Shown here piece by piece: positions 38,500 through 47,819 of a stretch of DNA of 64,000 bases. The stretch is taken from contig MWDG01000005.1 in assembly GCA_002070455.1 (NCBI GenBank), positions 1 to 64,000 on the forward strand. The letters are read 5' to 3'. This DNA comes from Deltaproteobacteria bacterium ADurb.Bin151 (lineage in GTDB: Bacteria > Desulfobacterota > Syntrophia > Syntrophales > Smithellaceae). A program made the position numbers and the translations under genes. Positions within the stretch are counted from its first letter, which is position 1. Every line of letters begins with the position of its first letter. The notes under the pieces were generated by a model. It searched no databases. It was not told where the DNA came from and saw only the letters and a program-made list of their open reading frames with translations.

Positions 38500-39858
38500 T
38501 TACTGCGGGTGTGTATCTGTGTGCGCCAGATTTTCAAAGGTGGTGAACTTGTCCAGAAAGGCCAGTTTCACAGATCCGGTGGGGCCGTTTCGTTGTTTGC
38601 CGATGATGATTTCGGCAATGCCTTTATCAGGATTATCATCAGACTTGTTGTATACTTCATCCCGGTAAATAAAAGCGATAACGTCAGCGTCCTGTTCAAT
38701 GGCGCCCGATTCCCGCAAATCAGCCATTTGCGGCCTGCGGTTCGGACGGTCTTCCACCTTCCGGTTCAGCTGGGACAAAGCGATCACAGGCACCTTCAGT
38801 TCTTTGGCAAGGGCTTTGAGTGAACGGCTGATTTCCGATATTTCCTGCTCACGGGAATTTTGATAGGTGCTGGCTCTCATCAATTGAATATAGTCCACGA
38901 TAATCAACCCGAGTCCCGATTCCGCCTTGAGCCGTCGTGATTTCGCTTTCATTTCCAGAACGGTAATCGCCGGTGTATCGTCGATGTAGAGAGACGCCTC
39001 GGAAAGACGGCCAGCCGCTGTGGTCAGTTTCGGCCAGTCGGTTTCTCCCAGATATCCCTTACGGATTCGTCCGGAATCCACTTTTGCCTCGGAGGAGAGC
39101 ATTCTGAAGGCCAGCTGCTCCTTGGACATTTCAAGTGAAAAGATCGCAACAGGTGTCTGGGTTTCCAGCGCGGCATGCTGCGCGATATTAAGTGCGAACG
39201 CAGTTTTGCCCATGCTCGGGCGTCCGGCGATAATGATCAGATCGGAATTCTGCAGACCGGATGTCATGTCATCGATCTTATGAAAACCTGTAGGAACGCC
39301 GGTGATGAGCTCCTTGCGGGTGAAGAGGTCTTCGATGGCTTTGAAACTTTCCCTGACGATATTTTTAATTGGGTAGAAAGAAGTCCGGATTTTATTTTCG
39401 GATATTTCAAAAATTCTGTGCTCCGCTTTATCAAGCACCTGGTCAACATCGGAGCCGGTTTCGTAGCAGCTATTGATGATTTCGGTTGCTGAACCGATCA
39501 GCCCCCGCAGAATCGCTTTTTCTTTTACAATCTTGGCATAGTTGGAAATGTTGGCGGCTGAAGGGACGTTATCCACCAGTGAAGCAAGGTAAGCGGTACC
39601 GCCTACGGAATCCAGAAGTTTCCTGTCTTTCAGGGCATTGCTTAACGTAATCAGGTCAACAGGCTCGTTTTTGTCGGCTAGCTCGGCGATGACGGAAAAA
39701 ATTCTCCGATGTGCTTCATTGTAGAAATCATTCGGGTTGATAATTTCCTGTGCTGCATTAATGGCATGATTCTCCAGCAGGACACTGCCCAGAATGGATT
39801 GCTCCGCTTCAATATTCTGCGGGGGAAGTTTATATAAAGCAGGGTCAATATCTTTCAT
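38500..39858 (-). CDS. dnaB: Replicative DNA helicase
   Basis: 452 residues. N-terminal primase-interaction domain (PPQNIEAEQSILGSVLL), C-terminal RecA-like motor with Walker A GRPSMGKTAFALNIA, Walker B LIIVDYIQLM, and the DnaB motif around ALSQLNRKVEDRP. Unwinds DNA at forks. Start ATG overlaps the rplI stop. The order rpsF-rpsR-DUF2232-rplI-dnaB is a classic gene cluster. Confidence 0.96.
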   Translation of the reverse strand: MKDIDPALYKLPPQNIEAEQSILGSVLLENHAINAAQEIINPNDFYNEAHRRIFSVIAELADKNEPVDLITLSNALKDRKLLDSVGGTAYLASLVDNVPSAANISNYAKIVKEKAILRGLIGSATEIINSCYETGSDVDQVLDKAEHRIFEISENKIRTSFYPIKNIVRESFKAIEDLFTRKELITGVPTGFHKIDDMTSGLQNSDLIIIAGRPSMGKTAFALNIAQHAALETQTPVAIFSLEMSKEQLAFRMLSSEAKVDSGRIRKGYLGETDWPKLTTAAGRLSEASLYIDDTPAITVLEMKAKSRRLKAESGLGLIIVDYIQLMRASTYQNSREQEISEISRSLKALAKELKVPVIALSQLNRKVEDRPNRRPQMADLRESGAIEQDADVIAFIYRDEVYNKSDDNPDKGIAEIIIGKQRNGPTGSVKLAFLDKFTTFENLAHTDTHPQ

Positions 39859-40304
39859 GACTCTTCGCCGACAACATTCACTTTCAGTTCTGTTTCAACA
39901 CCGGGGAGCAACTTGACCCGCACTTTGAATTCGCCCAATGACTTGATCTGCTCGTCGTGCACGATCATTTTACGGTCGATATCGAAGCCTTTTTCTTTGA
40001 GGGCCACTTCGATATCTTTGGAGGTGACTGAACCGAAGATCTTGTGCTGGTCTCCAACTTTTCGGGGTAAAGTCAGCGTAACCTGCGACAAACGTTCAGC
40101 CAGTTCCTGCGCACCGGTTTTCTCTTTTTGTGCTTTTCGCAGGATATTCTTTTTTTCAAATTCATAGGCTTTGATATTCTTATCATCAGCCTCGATAGCC
40201 AGGCCTTTCGGAATCAGCAAATTGCGGGCATAACCATCATTGACTTTTATCAAATCACCGGCCTTACCCAGAGAAGGTACGTTTTGTTTTAAAATAACCT
40301 TCAT
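39855..40304 (-). CDS. rplI: Ribosomal protein L9
   Basis: 149 residues. N-domain MKVILKQNVPSLGKAGD with RNLLIPKG, a long connecting helix and the C-domain ending VKVNVVGEES-like. Binds 23S rRNA. GGAGGTTTTCC precedes the ATG. Confidence 0.95.
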   Translation of the reverse strand: MKVILKQNVPSLGKAGDLIKVNDGYARNLLIPKGLAIEADDKNIKAYEFEKKNILRKAQKEKTGAQELAERLSQVTLTLPRKVGDQHKIFGSVTSKDIEVALKEKGFDIDRKMIVHDEQIKSLGEFKVRVKLLPGVETELKVNVVGEES

Positions 40305-40340
40305 GGAAAACCTCCTGCCATCATTAAATTATTTATAATA

Positions 40341-41303
40341 TCAAGTTGTTGTCTGATCTTTGCGAAAGTATTTTCGAAAATCGATCCAGATGTCGAATAA
40401 CCCCATCACAGCTATTGCTATCATAAGAATTTGCTGAATCGCAATTAAAAAATAGCTGATCCAGCGGAAAAAGAAGGGGATGTTTTTATGCTGAAAAAAG
40501 AAGCTAACAATAGCAAGACCTTGAAGCAGATAAATGAAAGATACAACCAGAAAAACATTGAGTCCCCAAAGACGGATATTTGCCTGTCCAAGTAAACTCA
40601 AAGCGCCGCCGGCGATAAAAAACCACACCAGCCAGCCCGGAGCACGCCATTCGCACAGCGAGGAAAGCTGGGGTAGGACAACACCGGCTTTGTACAGCGC
40701 TCTGTTTCCCATGAGCGTGTTCATCCAAACGATGAATAATACGACAATGATGCAAAGGGCGGGAAAAATTCCTGTAAAAAGGTTAATGACGGCGGGTTTG
40801 CTGTCTTGAATCGCCTTGAGCTCTTCGGGTTTTAAAGGCAGCTGGCTGTAAAATTTTATGTTCAGTTCAACAGCCTGCGTGAAATATTTTTCAATCAGTT
40901 GCCAGGCGCTTATGGAAAGCTGTGATGCGCTGTAGAAGACATAAAAAACGATTGCCCCCAACAGAATCAAGGCGGGCAGGATCGTGATGACTTCAGTTGA
41001 ATAATTCTTTTGTGCTGTTCTAGCCATTACCATGCCAACCAGTCCCATCGCGGCCAGTACAAACACGGGCAGGATGGAATGTATGGATGCTAGGAGGATT
41101 GCCAAGACGCAAAGTACAACAACGAAAGCGATCAGTGTTTTTGATGGATCATTGAGAAGATAAAGGACAAATAAAACCATCGGCAGTGTTATAAGGAACA
41201 GTAAACCAATGAATGGAATCAGGGAAGCGGCTGAAAAAAATGTAATAATCAGCAACAGCCTGAAAAATGGACTGTTTGAAGAAAATAAACTTGTGTTTGC
41301 CAA
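40341..41303 (-). CDS. DUF2232 multi-pass membrane protein (YybS-like)
   Basis: 320 residues with about eight hydrophobic segments. DUF2232 proteins have this size and often sit between rpsR and rplI in this phylum. Contains QLPLKPEELKAIQ and WRAPGWLVWFFIAGGAL. Function unknown; transport or a ribosome-linked membrane role has not been shown. Confidence 0.78.
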   Translation of the reverse strand: MANTSLFSSNSPFFRLLLIITFFSAASLIPFIGLLFLITLPMVLFVLYLLNDPSKTLIAFVVVLCVLAILLASIHSILPVFVLAAMGLVGMVMARTAQKNYSTEVITILPALILLGAIVFYVFYSASQLSISAWQLIEKYFTQAVELNIKFYSQLPLKPEELKAIQDSKPAVINLFTGIFPALCIIVVLFIVWMNTLMGNRALYKAGVVLPQLSSLCEWRAPGWLVWFFIAGGALSLLGQANIRLWGLNVFLVVSFIYLLQGLAIVSFFFQHKNIPFFFRWISYFLIAIQQILMIAIAVMGLFDIWIDFRKYFRKDQTTT

Positions 41304-41367
41304 GGGTATAACCTGTGCTGAAAAAACGTCTATGATAATGAAAAAGTTTTTGCCTGCGGGTAAATCA

Positions 41368-41406
41368 ATTCCGGCCGGTTCAATCCACGGAAAAACCGGC
41401 CGGAAT
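41368..41406 (-). other. 13-bp hairpin between rpsR and the DUF2232 gene
   Basis: Perfect inverted repeat ATTCCGGCCGGTT (41368-41380) and AACCGGCCGGAAT (41394-41406) with a 13-nt loop. No T-run follows, so it may be a processing or attenuation site rather than a terminator. It separates ribosomal genes from the downstream membrane protein, so it could set relative expression. Confidence 0.55.
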
Positions 41407-41420
41407 ATTTGAAAGTTTAT

Positions 41421-41690
41421 TTATCTGCCTTCCGCGGTAACAAAAGGCATAATTGCGATAGTGCGGGCGCGCTTGATGGCAACGGTCAGCTCTCTCTGGT
41501 GACATGCGCAATTGCCGGTAATTCTTCTGGGCATAATCTTGCCGCGTTCTGTGACAAAATTACTGAGGATTACAGGGTTTTTATAATCAATTTTAATATT
41601 GGAGTCCGTGCAGAATCTGCAGAATTTCTTTCTGTGAAAAAATTTCTTGTGAGCCGGACGTGATGGTCTTTCGCCGTTGGGTACAGCCAT
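41421..41690 (-). CDS. rpsR: Ribosomal protein S18
   Basis: 89 residues. Basic, with [10 protein letters not shown] at the N-terminus and the RNA-binding helix [30 protein letters not shown]. Translated 2 bp after rpsF, so they are coupled. S18 pairs with S6 on the 30S platform. Confidence 0.95.
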   Translation of the reverse strand: MAVPNGERPSRPAHKKFFHRKKFCRFCTDSNIKIDYKNPVILSNFVTERGKIMPRRITGNCACHQRELTVAIKRARTIAIMPFVTAEGR

Positions 41691-41692
41691 GG

Positions 41693-42166
41693 TTATTCCC
41701 CTTTCGTTGTATTTTCTTCCCGGGTGATTGTTTTGCGCGGAGCTGGCCTGCCTGGCCTGGCTTCACCTGCCGCGGCCTTTTCGTCTTTATTTGCCCCTGC
41801 GTTCTCTGTTTCAATACGGATTTGGGAGCGTTTGACTTCTGCTGCCGCCACTTCCGCATCCATTCCTTCACGGGTGACCGCACCTTCTTTGGTCACGGTC
41901 ATGAATTTTAAAACCCGGTCATCGATTTTAAAATTTCTTTCCATTTCAGACACAATGGATCCTTCACCGGCATAGTCGATGAAAAAATAAAATCCGTCTT
42001 TCTGTTTTTTGATTTCGTAGGCCAGCCGCCGTTTGCCCCATTTTTCAGCTTTAGCGATGACCCCCTGACGTTCGGTGATGATATTGGAAGATCGCTCCAT
42101 AATAGCGTTGATTTCTTCTTCCGTCAGGTCCGATTTGACAATAGCGACAACTTCGTATCTTTTCAA
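41693..42166 (-). CDS. rpsF: Ribosomal protein S6
   Basis: 157 residues: a usual S6 domain ([38 protein letters not shown]) and a low-complexity Ala/Lys/Arg tail of about 50 residues. Strong AAAGGAGG upstream. First gene of the S6-S18 cluster. Confidence 0.94.
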   Translation of the reverse strand: MKRYEVVAIVKSDLTEEEINAIMERSSNIITERQGVIAKAEKWGKRRLAYEIKKQKDGFYFFIDYAGEGSIVSEMERNFKIDDRVLKFMTVTKEGAVTREGMDAEVAAAEVKRSQIRIETENAGANKDEKAAAGEARPGRPAPRKTITREENTTKGE

Positions 42167-42393
42167 AATTTCCTCCTTTCGGGTCTATAGCCCCTGATAC
42201 AGTTCAGGAGCAAGGGGAGTCCCTATTAAATTGTGAATGGTTCTTTTACAGCATGATCGATTAAAAATCAAGGATTAAAAAATCAAGGATTAAGTTGACC
42301 GTACGGACGTGATGAGTGTAATATGTTAATAAAAATCATTACGTTAAACTAGGAAGGTAAGATTAACTCGACAGGAAGGGGAGGTAGGCCATT

Positions 42394-43071
42394 GTGGCTA
42401 TGAAATTGAAGTTCAATCGTTTTCGGAAAGATGTTCTTGATGCCAGTCTCTGGCTTTCAAGTCAGGGCTATTTTGGTTCATCAAGGGGGTCAGGAGGCAA
42501 TGTTTCAGTACGGATTGATGACAAAACCATGGCTGTCACGCCGTCGGGTGTCGCATACCGGGACATGTCTGATGATGACATCTGCATTATTGGATTAGAT
42601 CTTGCCGCTTGCCAGGTAAAAAGAAACCGCAGGCCGTCGATGGAATCGGGGATGCACAGCATCATTTACCGGAAAAGGTCCGATGTCAATGCCATCGTTC
42701 ATACGCACCAGATTTACGGCAGCGTCTTTGCCCTGATCAATACACCGATTCCTTGCCTTTTCGATGAGGTTTCCCTGTCGCTGGGGCCTGTGATTGAGGT
42801 TGTACCTTACGCCTTTTCAGGCAGCGACACACTGGCCCGGAATGTCGGAAGGACACTCGCCGGCGGTGCCAATGCTTGTATTATTCAGAATCATGGCATT
42901 GTGGCACTGGGCAGGACGCTGGACGAAGCCATTCTTCACGCAGAGCTATTGGAAAAAGTCGCTCATATCTATTGCCTGGCTTTATCGACCGGCAAGCCGG
43001 TGACGACATTGCCAGAGTCCAGCGTCCAAAAAATTGCCCGGATGCATAAAGCGCAGGCCGTTAAAAAGTAA
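42394..43071 (+). CDS. Class II aldolase/adducin-family protein
   Basis: 225 residues from a GTG at 42394 (GGGGAGGT nearby). Zinc site of class II sugar-phosphate aldolases: HTHQIYG and QNHGIVALG with the required histidines, and the PSMESGMHSIIY stretch. Fuculose-, ribulose- or rhamnulose-1-phosphate aldolases and epimerases share this fold, so substrate remains open. Confidence 0.85.
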   Translation: MAMKLKFNRFRKDVLDASLWLSSQGYFGSSRGSGGNVSVRIDDKTMAVTPSGVAYRDMSDDDICIIGLDLAACQVKRNRRPSMESGMHSIIYRKRSDVNAIVHTHQIYGSVFALINTPIPCLFDEVSLSLGPVIEVVPYAFSGSDTLARNVGRTLAGGANACIIQNHGIVALGRTLDEAILHAELLEKVAHIYCLALSTGKPVTTLPESSVQKIARMHKAQAVKK

Positions 43072-43112
43072 ATCATGAATCGCAGCATCGGATGAAAATA
43101 ATGAATACCGGC

Positions 43113-44135
43113 TCAGGGGACAGGCGGAAGAGTTTCCTCCGTTGTTTCGGCTTTTTCTTCGGGAGTGCGGACCGGTTCTTCCGGTCTTGCCGTGTGGAAG
43201 TCATCCCGCAGCCCTTCGTAAATATAAAGAACGGCGGAAACATAGATATCACTGTGATTGTAGGCGAATACGGCTTTATATTTGGCGTCGTGATCAGCCA
43301 TGTTATTTCCTGAAAGATTATGCCTGTAGAGATAATTCTCTATGCTGAAGATGGTATCTTCGAGGGAGAACGGGTCGGTATCCTCATGTATGCCGTTCGA
43401 ATCGATAAAAAAAGCAAGCAGCGACGACGGGATAAACTGTCCCCACCCGATCGCCCCCGCGTAAGAACTGGTGAAATACTGAGGTGCATGCCCCGTCTTT
43501 CTTGAAAATTTATAGAGAGCCGTGATTTCCCGGATGGCAAATGTTTTCCGTTTTGTAAAAACGTATTGAGAGACCAGTGAATTGAAAGCGTAGAAATTAC
43601 CCCGCTGATGACGGTCGGCAAAATTGGTTTCAATCCCTACGATGGCGGCGATCAATTCCTTGTGGATGCCGTGTTTTGCTTCAGCCCTGTCGAAGATAGC
43701 TTTATGGGCTTCAATGAATGTCCTGCCTTTTTCAATTTTGGCATCCACACCAAGTCTTGCGAAGTACCATTCCCTGTCTCGTTTCTTGTCATGATCGACC
43801 TGCTTTTCGGCGGCTTTCTGGAAGTAACGGGCGATGGAGGAGTGAATTCTGAAGGATTCGTGCCGGGTCTGTTCGTCAAACCATTCTTCGGGGACTCCGT
43901 TTGCGGCCAAACGCTGTTTCAGTTCAATCATCTTCTCGGCCAGAACTGATTCCGAAGGTTCATCAAATTCGGGAAGTGTTGAGAGGCCTTCCGATGTTTT
44001 TTCCTGAGTTGAAAGGGATTCTGAACTGGAATCTGTTTTGTTTTCCGGCCTCTTTTTGACATGCCCGCCGCTTCCCGCACAGGCAATGAGCAGGATGGTC
44101 ATCGCAAATGCGATCAGAATATGGCTAACTCTCAT
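43113..44135 (-). CDS. MltB-like lytic murein transglycosylase, lipoprotein
   Basis: 340 residues. Lipobox LLIACAGS with Cys19 gives an outer-membrane or periplasmic lipoprotein. The SLT_2 domain has IVGIETNFADR with catalytic Glu169, and YAGAIGWGQFIPSS later. It cleaves peptidoglycan glycan strands. A Ser/Glu-rich stretch lies between anchor and domain. It follows tRNA-Arg on the same strand. Confidence 0.9.
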   Translation of the reverse strand: MRVSHILIAFAMTILLIACAGSGGHVKKRPENKTDSSSESLSTQEKTSEGLSTLPEFDEPSESVLAEKMIELKQRLAANGVPEEWFDEQTRHESFRIHSSIARYFQKAAEKQVDHDKKRDREWYFARLGVDAKIEKGRTFIEAHKAIFDRAEAKHGIHKELIAAIVGIETNFADRHQRGNFYAFNSLVSQYVFTKRKTFAIREITALYKFSRKTGHAPQYFTSSYAGAIGWGQFIPSSLLAFFIDSNGIHEDTDPFSLEDTIFSIENYLYRHNLSGNNMADHDAKYKAVFAYNHSDIYVSAVLYIYEGLRDDFHTARPEEPVRTPEEKAETTEETLPPVP

Positions 44136-44195
44136 GGGCGATCCACATATTAATTATAATTCCTAAAAGGTAAAGTGTCTTCACTCTGATTATAT

Positions 44196-44272
44196 TGGTG
44201 GGCGATGAGAGACTCGAACTCTCGGCACCTGGCTTCGGAGGCCAGTACTCTATCCAACTGAGCTAATCGCCC
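44196..44272 (-). tRNA. tRNA-Arg (anticodon CCG)
   Basis: 77 nt on the minus strand with encoded CCA. Acceptor GGGCGAT / ATCGCCC, D arm AGCTCAGTTGGATAGAGT, anticodon stem CTGGC and loop CTCCGAA with CCG, and T arm GAGAGTTCGAGTCTCTC. Confidence 0.96.
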
Positions 44273-44321
44273 ACAGCGGGTTTCTACTATATCCCGCCAT
44301 AATCTTCAATGAATAAAATCA

Positions 44322-45869
44322 TCAGGAGGGTTTGTTGCTGAACTTTTGGGAGGTGTGATCCTTCCCCTGGTAGTAATTGATCCAGGAGGACGTTTGATAT
44401 AGATCCCAGTTGCAGGGGGGGACAATTTCCCCGGACAGTTGTCCTTCTTCGCCGTATTTTTTCAGCCGGGCATAGGCGCGGACATAAACGCAAGGCCTCT
44501 TTCCCGGGTAGACTTCACACCAGCCTTTGTAGCTTCCACCGCAGGCGCCGTTGCGCTGGTTTTTCGGGCATTGCGACATCGGGCAGAGATAGGCGACGTC
44601 AATGAGGGCGCAGTCCCCGCAGTCTCTGCAATCAAAAAGCACAGCCTTGGTCAGGTGCTCCATTTTGTGAAAAGGCCCTTCCATTATTGTTCCCTGGATC
44701 TTTCCGCACAGGCCCTTCATGAAGCCGTAAAGATTTTTCCCGGGTTCGTACATGAAACGGTGGAAGAAACGGGAAAATGCATAAGAGCATCCGATTTTAA
44801 CATCAGGCAGCTGATCTTCCAGTTTAACAGGGGCTTCGCGGTTGAGACCCGTTTCCGGATCTTTCTCATAGTAATAAAATCCACCCTCAATGGGGTAATC
44901 AAAATACTGTACCAAATCTTTCCATTGCGATGTGAGAGATTCTCCTATCTCAACGATTGCATCAACCTGTTCGTATTTGATGTTGTGTCCTCCGATGTGC
45001 ACGCCGCTGAAGCCCATGCCTTTCAGAATGGCATACATCCTGGCGGCGCGCAGGATTCTGGCACCTTGGCCTTTATCGGGGGCGTTCTTTTCATGATCCA
45101 GGTCTGCCAGAAGTTTATCGGTGACGACTGATCCGGGCAGATCGTTGCGGTTCATCATTTTGGCCGCACCGAACGGCAGGATGTAGATGTTTCCGATCAG
45201 CGGAATGCTGAAGCCGTTTTGTTTCATGTAAAGCAATACTTCATGAAATTTTCTGGCGTCGTACCCCAGTTGTGTAACGATAAATTGTGCGCCGGCTTCG
45301 ATCTTTTTTTTCAGTTTGCTGTACTGGATGATCTGCTCCGCTTCTGTTGCCTTGAAGGGAGAGACCACTGCACCGGCAAAAAAATCGGCTGGCTGGTGAC
45401 GGGTGGTGCCTTTCATGCCAGGATATTCAAGTCCTTTGTTCATCTCCGATATCAACTGCAGAACATGAATCGGATCCAGATCAAAGACAGGGGCGGGCCT
45501 TCCCTGATAGCCTGAAACCGGGTAATCGCCGCTCATGACCAGCAGGTTCCGGACGCCTGCGCGATCCAGTGCATACAGGCTGCTTTCCATAGCATTGCGG
45601 TTCTTATCTTTGCAGGTAAAATGGACGAGGGGTTCGATGCCCAGCCTGACAATTTCACTGCCCATGAAATCGGCGGACATGGCCGGGGTTCCTCCCGGGT
45701 TGTCCGTGAGTGTCAGGGCATAAATATGGCTGTTGGAAACAGCCTGCCTGGCCAGGTCCAGCGCTTTATCCTGCGCGGCTTCCCTGGCGCCTCTTCCCGG
45801 AACAAGCTCCCAGGTGACCGGGAATACGGAGGGATTCAATAAAGCTTCCTTGAAACGATTTTCCTGCAT
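44322..45869 (-). CDS. MetF-type methylenetetrahydrofolate reductase fused to MTHFR_C domain
   Basis: 515 residues from the ATG at 45869 (AAGGA 5 nt upstream); a longer start at 45911 lacks support. An N-terminal MTHFR barrel (VTWELVPGRGAREAAQ, GVRNLLVMSGDY, QFIVTQLGYD) is followed by a C-terminal Cys-rich MTHFR_C-type domain with CRDCGDCALIDVAYLCPMSQCPKNQRNGACGG-style cluster motifs (cysteines only cited in part). The fusion resembles the MetF-MetV arrangement of acetogenic and other anaerobic Wood-Ljungdahl organisms, where the partner supplies Fe-S and electrons. NAD(P)H or ferredoxin donor not decided. Confidence 0.87.
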   Translation of the reverse strand: MQENRFKEALLNPSVFPVTWELVPGRGAREAAQDKALDLARQAVSNSHIYALTLTDNPGGTPAMSADFMGSEIVRLGIEPLVHFTCKDKNRNAMESSLYALDRAGVRNLLVMSGDYPVSGYQGRPAPVFDLDPIHVLQLISEMNKGLEYPGMKGTTRHQPADFFAGAVVSPFKATEAEQIIQYSKLKKKIEAGAQFIVTQLGYDARKFHEVLLYMKQNGFSIPLIGNIYILPFGAAKMMNRNDLPGSVVTDKLLADLDHEKNAPDKGQGARILRAARMYAILKGMGFSGVHIGGHNIKYEQVDAIVEIGESLTSQWKDLVQYFDYPIEGGFYYYEKDPETGLNREAPVKLEDQLPDVKIGCSYAFSRFFHRFMYEPGKNLYGFMKGLCGKIQGTIMEGPFHKMEHLTKAVLFDCRDCGDCALIDVAYLCPMSQCPKNQRNGACGGSYKGWCEVYPGKRPCVYVRAYARLKKYGEEGQLSGEIVPPCNWDLYQTSSWINYYQGKDHTSQKFSNKPS

Positions 45870-45944
45870 CACTGTCCTTGGCTTTTTTAATTTGTGGGGT
45901 GAAAATCGCATTTACCAGAGAGCTTGTCAACCATTTTTATAAAA

Positions 45945-46136
45945 AGCTTCAAGATAGAAGGCACAAGATACAAGATAAAAGGGACAAGGAACGCTTCGAC
46001 AGGCTCAGCGACCGAAGGTTCTACGGGCAGGCGGCGCGATCGGGGATCGCGCCCTACGGGCTCAGCGACCGAAGGAGCAAGAAAATCTTTCAACTTGAAC
46101 CTTTCACCTTGCCCCTTGCCCCTTGTCCCTTCTTCT
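45945..46136. repeat. Intergenic repeat element with partly inverted ends
   Basis: A purine-biased left end (AAGGCACAAGATACAAG...AAGGGACAAGG, 45958-45990) and a pyrimidine-biased right end (ACCTTGCCCCTTGCCCCTTG, then TCCCTTCTTC) are roughly complementary. Inside are two copies of GGCTCAGCGACCGAAGG (near 46003 and 46058) and a CGCGATCGGGGATCGCG hairpin. It has the look of a small repetitive or MITE-like element between metF and the amidase gene. No transposase. Confidence 0.6.
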
Positions 46137-46176
46137 TAAAGGTTGCAGTTGTTATGGAAATTTGATAATTAAAATT

Positions 46177-47757
46177 ATGCATTGGGTAACGACAAAGCAA
46201 ATGAGAACACTGATGTCCTTTGCGGTGGTTCTTTTGTCCTTATTTCTGTCTGCTCATGGTTTTGCCGCGACTGAAATTACCAACGTCCGCCACTGGGCAG
46301 CACCGGATCACACTCGTGTTGTTTTTGATCTCAGTGCCGATCCGGACTACCGGTTCAAAAGCAGTGATAATACACTCACCCTCAATTTTTCCGGAACCTC
46401 TCTTCATCCATCGCTACCCGCAGAAAAGGTGATCGATAAACCGGGAATCCGTAAAATCCTGTTTCAAGCTGCAGGTCGTGACAAATGTGTCATTACAATT
46501 GTTCTGGGACCGCATATCAAGACGGAAGTCTTCAAGCTGAAAAAATTCATGGATAAGCCTGACCGTGTTGTTGTGGATATTATCGTTGGACAGGCGGCGG
46601 TTAAGGAGGAAATCCCGCAGGAATCCGTCAGAGTCCCTTCTGCGAAAAAAAGAGTAATTGTCATTGATCCGGGTCATGGAGGTGAAGATCCAGGCGCTAT
46701 CGGCGCCAACGGAACTTATGAAAAGCATGTCGTATTGGCCATCAGCCGTGAAATCAAAAAAGCAATCGACAAAATGCCCGGATATCGTGCGGTATTAACG
46801 CGCGACGGGGATTATTATGTATCTTTCAGCAGACGTCTAAACGTAGCCAGAAAGACGAACGCGAGTCTTTTTATCAGCGTACACGCTGATGCAGCCAGAA
46901 ACCGGCAGGCCAGGGGCAGTTCGGTTTATTGCCTGTCCACAGGCGCTGCGAGCAATGAAGCGGCAAAACTGCTGGCGAACAATGAAAACCTTTCCGATAT
47001 CATTGGCGGCGTGCCCGACGGGGAAGGCAACAATCAATCCGATGAGATCATCCTCAATATGTTCCAAACAAACACGATCAACCTTTCTAAAACTTATGCT
47101 TCTCATTTGCTGGATCAGGTCGGCCGTGTTAACTGTCTGAAATATACCCACTTCCATGAGGCTCCTTTCCGGGTTTTAAAGCTGCTGGATATCCCCGCCG
47201 TGCTCCTGGAAACCGCATACCTCTCCCATGATGAAGAAGAGCGCCTGCTGAAAACAAGCAGGTTCAGAAAAAAGATTGCTTCCGCGGTTGCTTCATCTGT
47301 AGATGAATATTTTGCGAACTCGTCTCCAGCTGTGCTGGCTGCGGATGCGGAAAAAACACAGGACAGTTCAGCCGAACCGCAATTGAAAAAGACTACAGAA
47401 GCAAAACGTCCTCAAGTAAAAACGGTCACCTACCGTGTGAAACCTGGCGATAACCTCAATGCCATTGCCAGAAAGCATGAAACAACCCTGGCGGCTCTTT
47501 TGAAGCTGAATCATATAAAAGTTGATGATCCTCTCTATGTCGGCAGAAAAATTCTGATTGAGGCTGGTAAAATTGAATCTGGTAAACTGGAAGCGACCGC
47601 CGGAAGATCCCTGAAAAGATACATAGTAAAAAAAGGCGATACGATGTTTTCTCTGGCCAAAAGCTGTTCTATTACCGTCGAAGAGCTGCGGCGCATCAAC
47701 AACATGTCGGAATCCGATTCTTTATTGCTGGGGCAGAAAATCAAATTACCCCAATAG
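46177..47757 (+). CDS. AMIN-amidase_3-LysM N-acetylmuramoyl-L-alanine amidase
   Basis: 526 residues from the ATG at 46177; an earlier ATG at 46123 lies in the repeat and a later one at 46201 is possible. Signal peptide ending SAHGFA, an AMIN domain (septal targeting), the zinc amidase_3 domain with VIDPGHGGEDPGA, Glu in GTYEKHVV, SVHADAA and LETAYLS, and two LysM repeats (YRVKPGDNLNAIARKHE, YIVKKGDTMFSLAKSCS). This is an AmiC-type cell-separation enzyme; activators (NlpD or EnvC) are not in the window. Confidence 0.92.
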   Translation: MHWVTTKQMRTLMSFAVVLLSLFLSAHGFAATEITNVRHWAAPDHTRVVFDLSADPDYRFKSSDNTLTLNFSGTSLHPSLPAEKVIDKPGIRKILFQAAGRDKCVITIVLGPHIKTEVFKLKKFMDKPDRVVVDIIVGQAAVKEEIPQESVRVPSAKKRVIVIDPGHGGEDPGAIGANGTYEKHVVLAISREIKKAIDKMPGYRAVLTRDGDYYVSFSRRLNVARKTNASLFISVHADAARNRQARGSSVYCLSTGAASNEAAKLLANNENLSDIIGGVPDGEGNNQSDEIILNMFQTNTINLSKTYASHLLDQVGRVNCLKYTHFHEAPFRVLKLLDIPAVLLETAYLSHDEEERLLKTSRFRKKIASAVASSVDEYFANSSPAVLAADAEKTQDSSAEPQLKKTTEAKRPQVKTVTYRVKPGDNLNAIARKHETTLAALLKLNHIKVDDPLYVGRKILIEAGKIESGKLEATAGRSLKRYIVKKGDTMFSLAKSCSITVEELRRINNMSESDSLLLGQKIKLPQ

Positions 47758-47819
47758 GGCCGGTATGATGGAGACAGTGCGTCCGGAAATAAAATTTTGA
47801 CCATTTCAAGGAGGTTAAC

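Noticed and set aside
41368-41406. Terminator between rpsR and DUF2232 gene
   Set aside because: The stem is strong but no T-run follows on the minus strand; reported only as a hairpin.
42188-42210. S6:S18-binding leader motif upstream of rpsF
   Set aside because: A small hairpin (CCTGA/TCAGG) exists, but the known CCG-bulge features are not visible, so the riboregulator could not be claimed.
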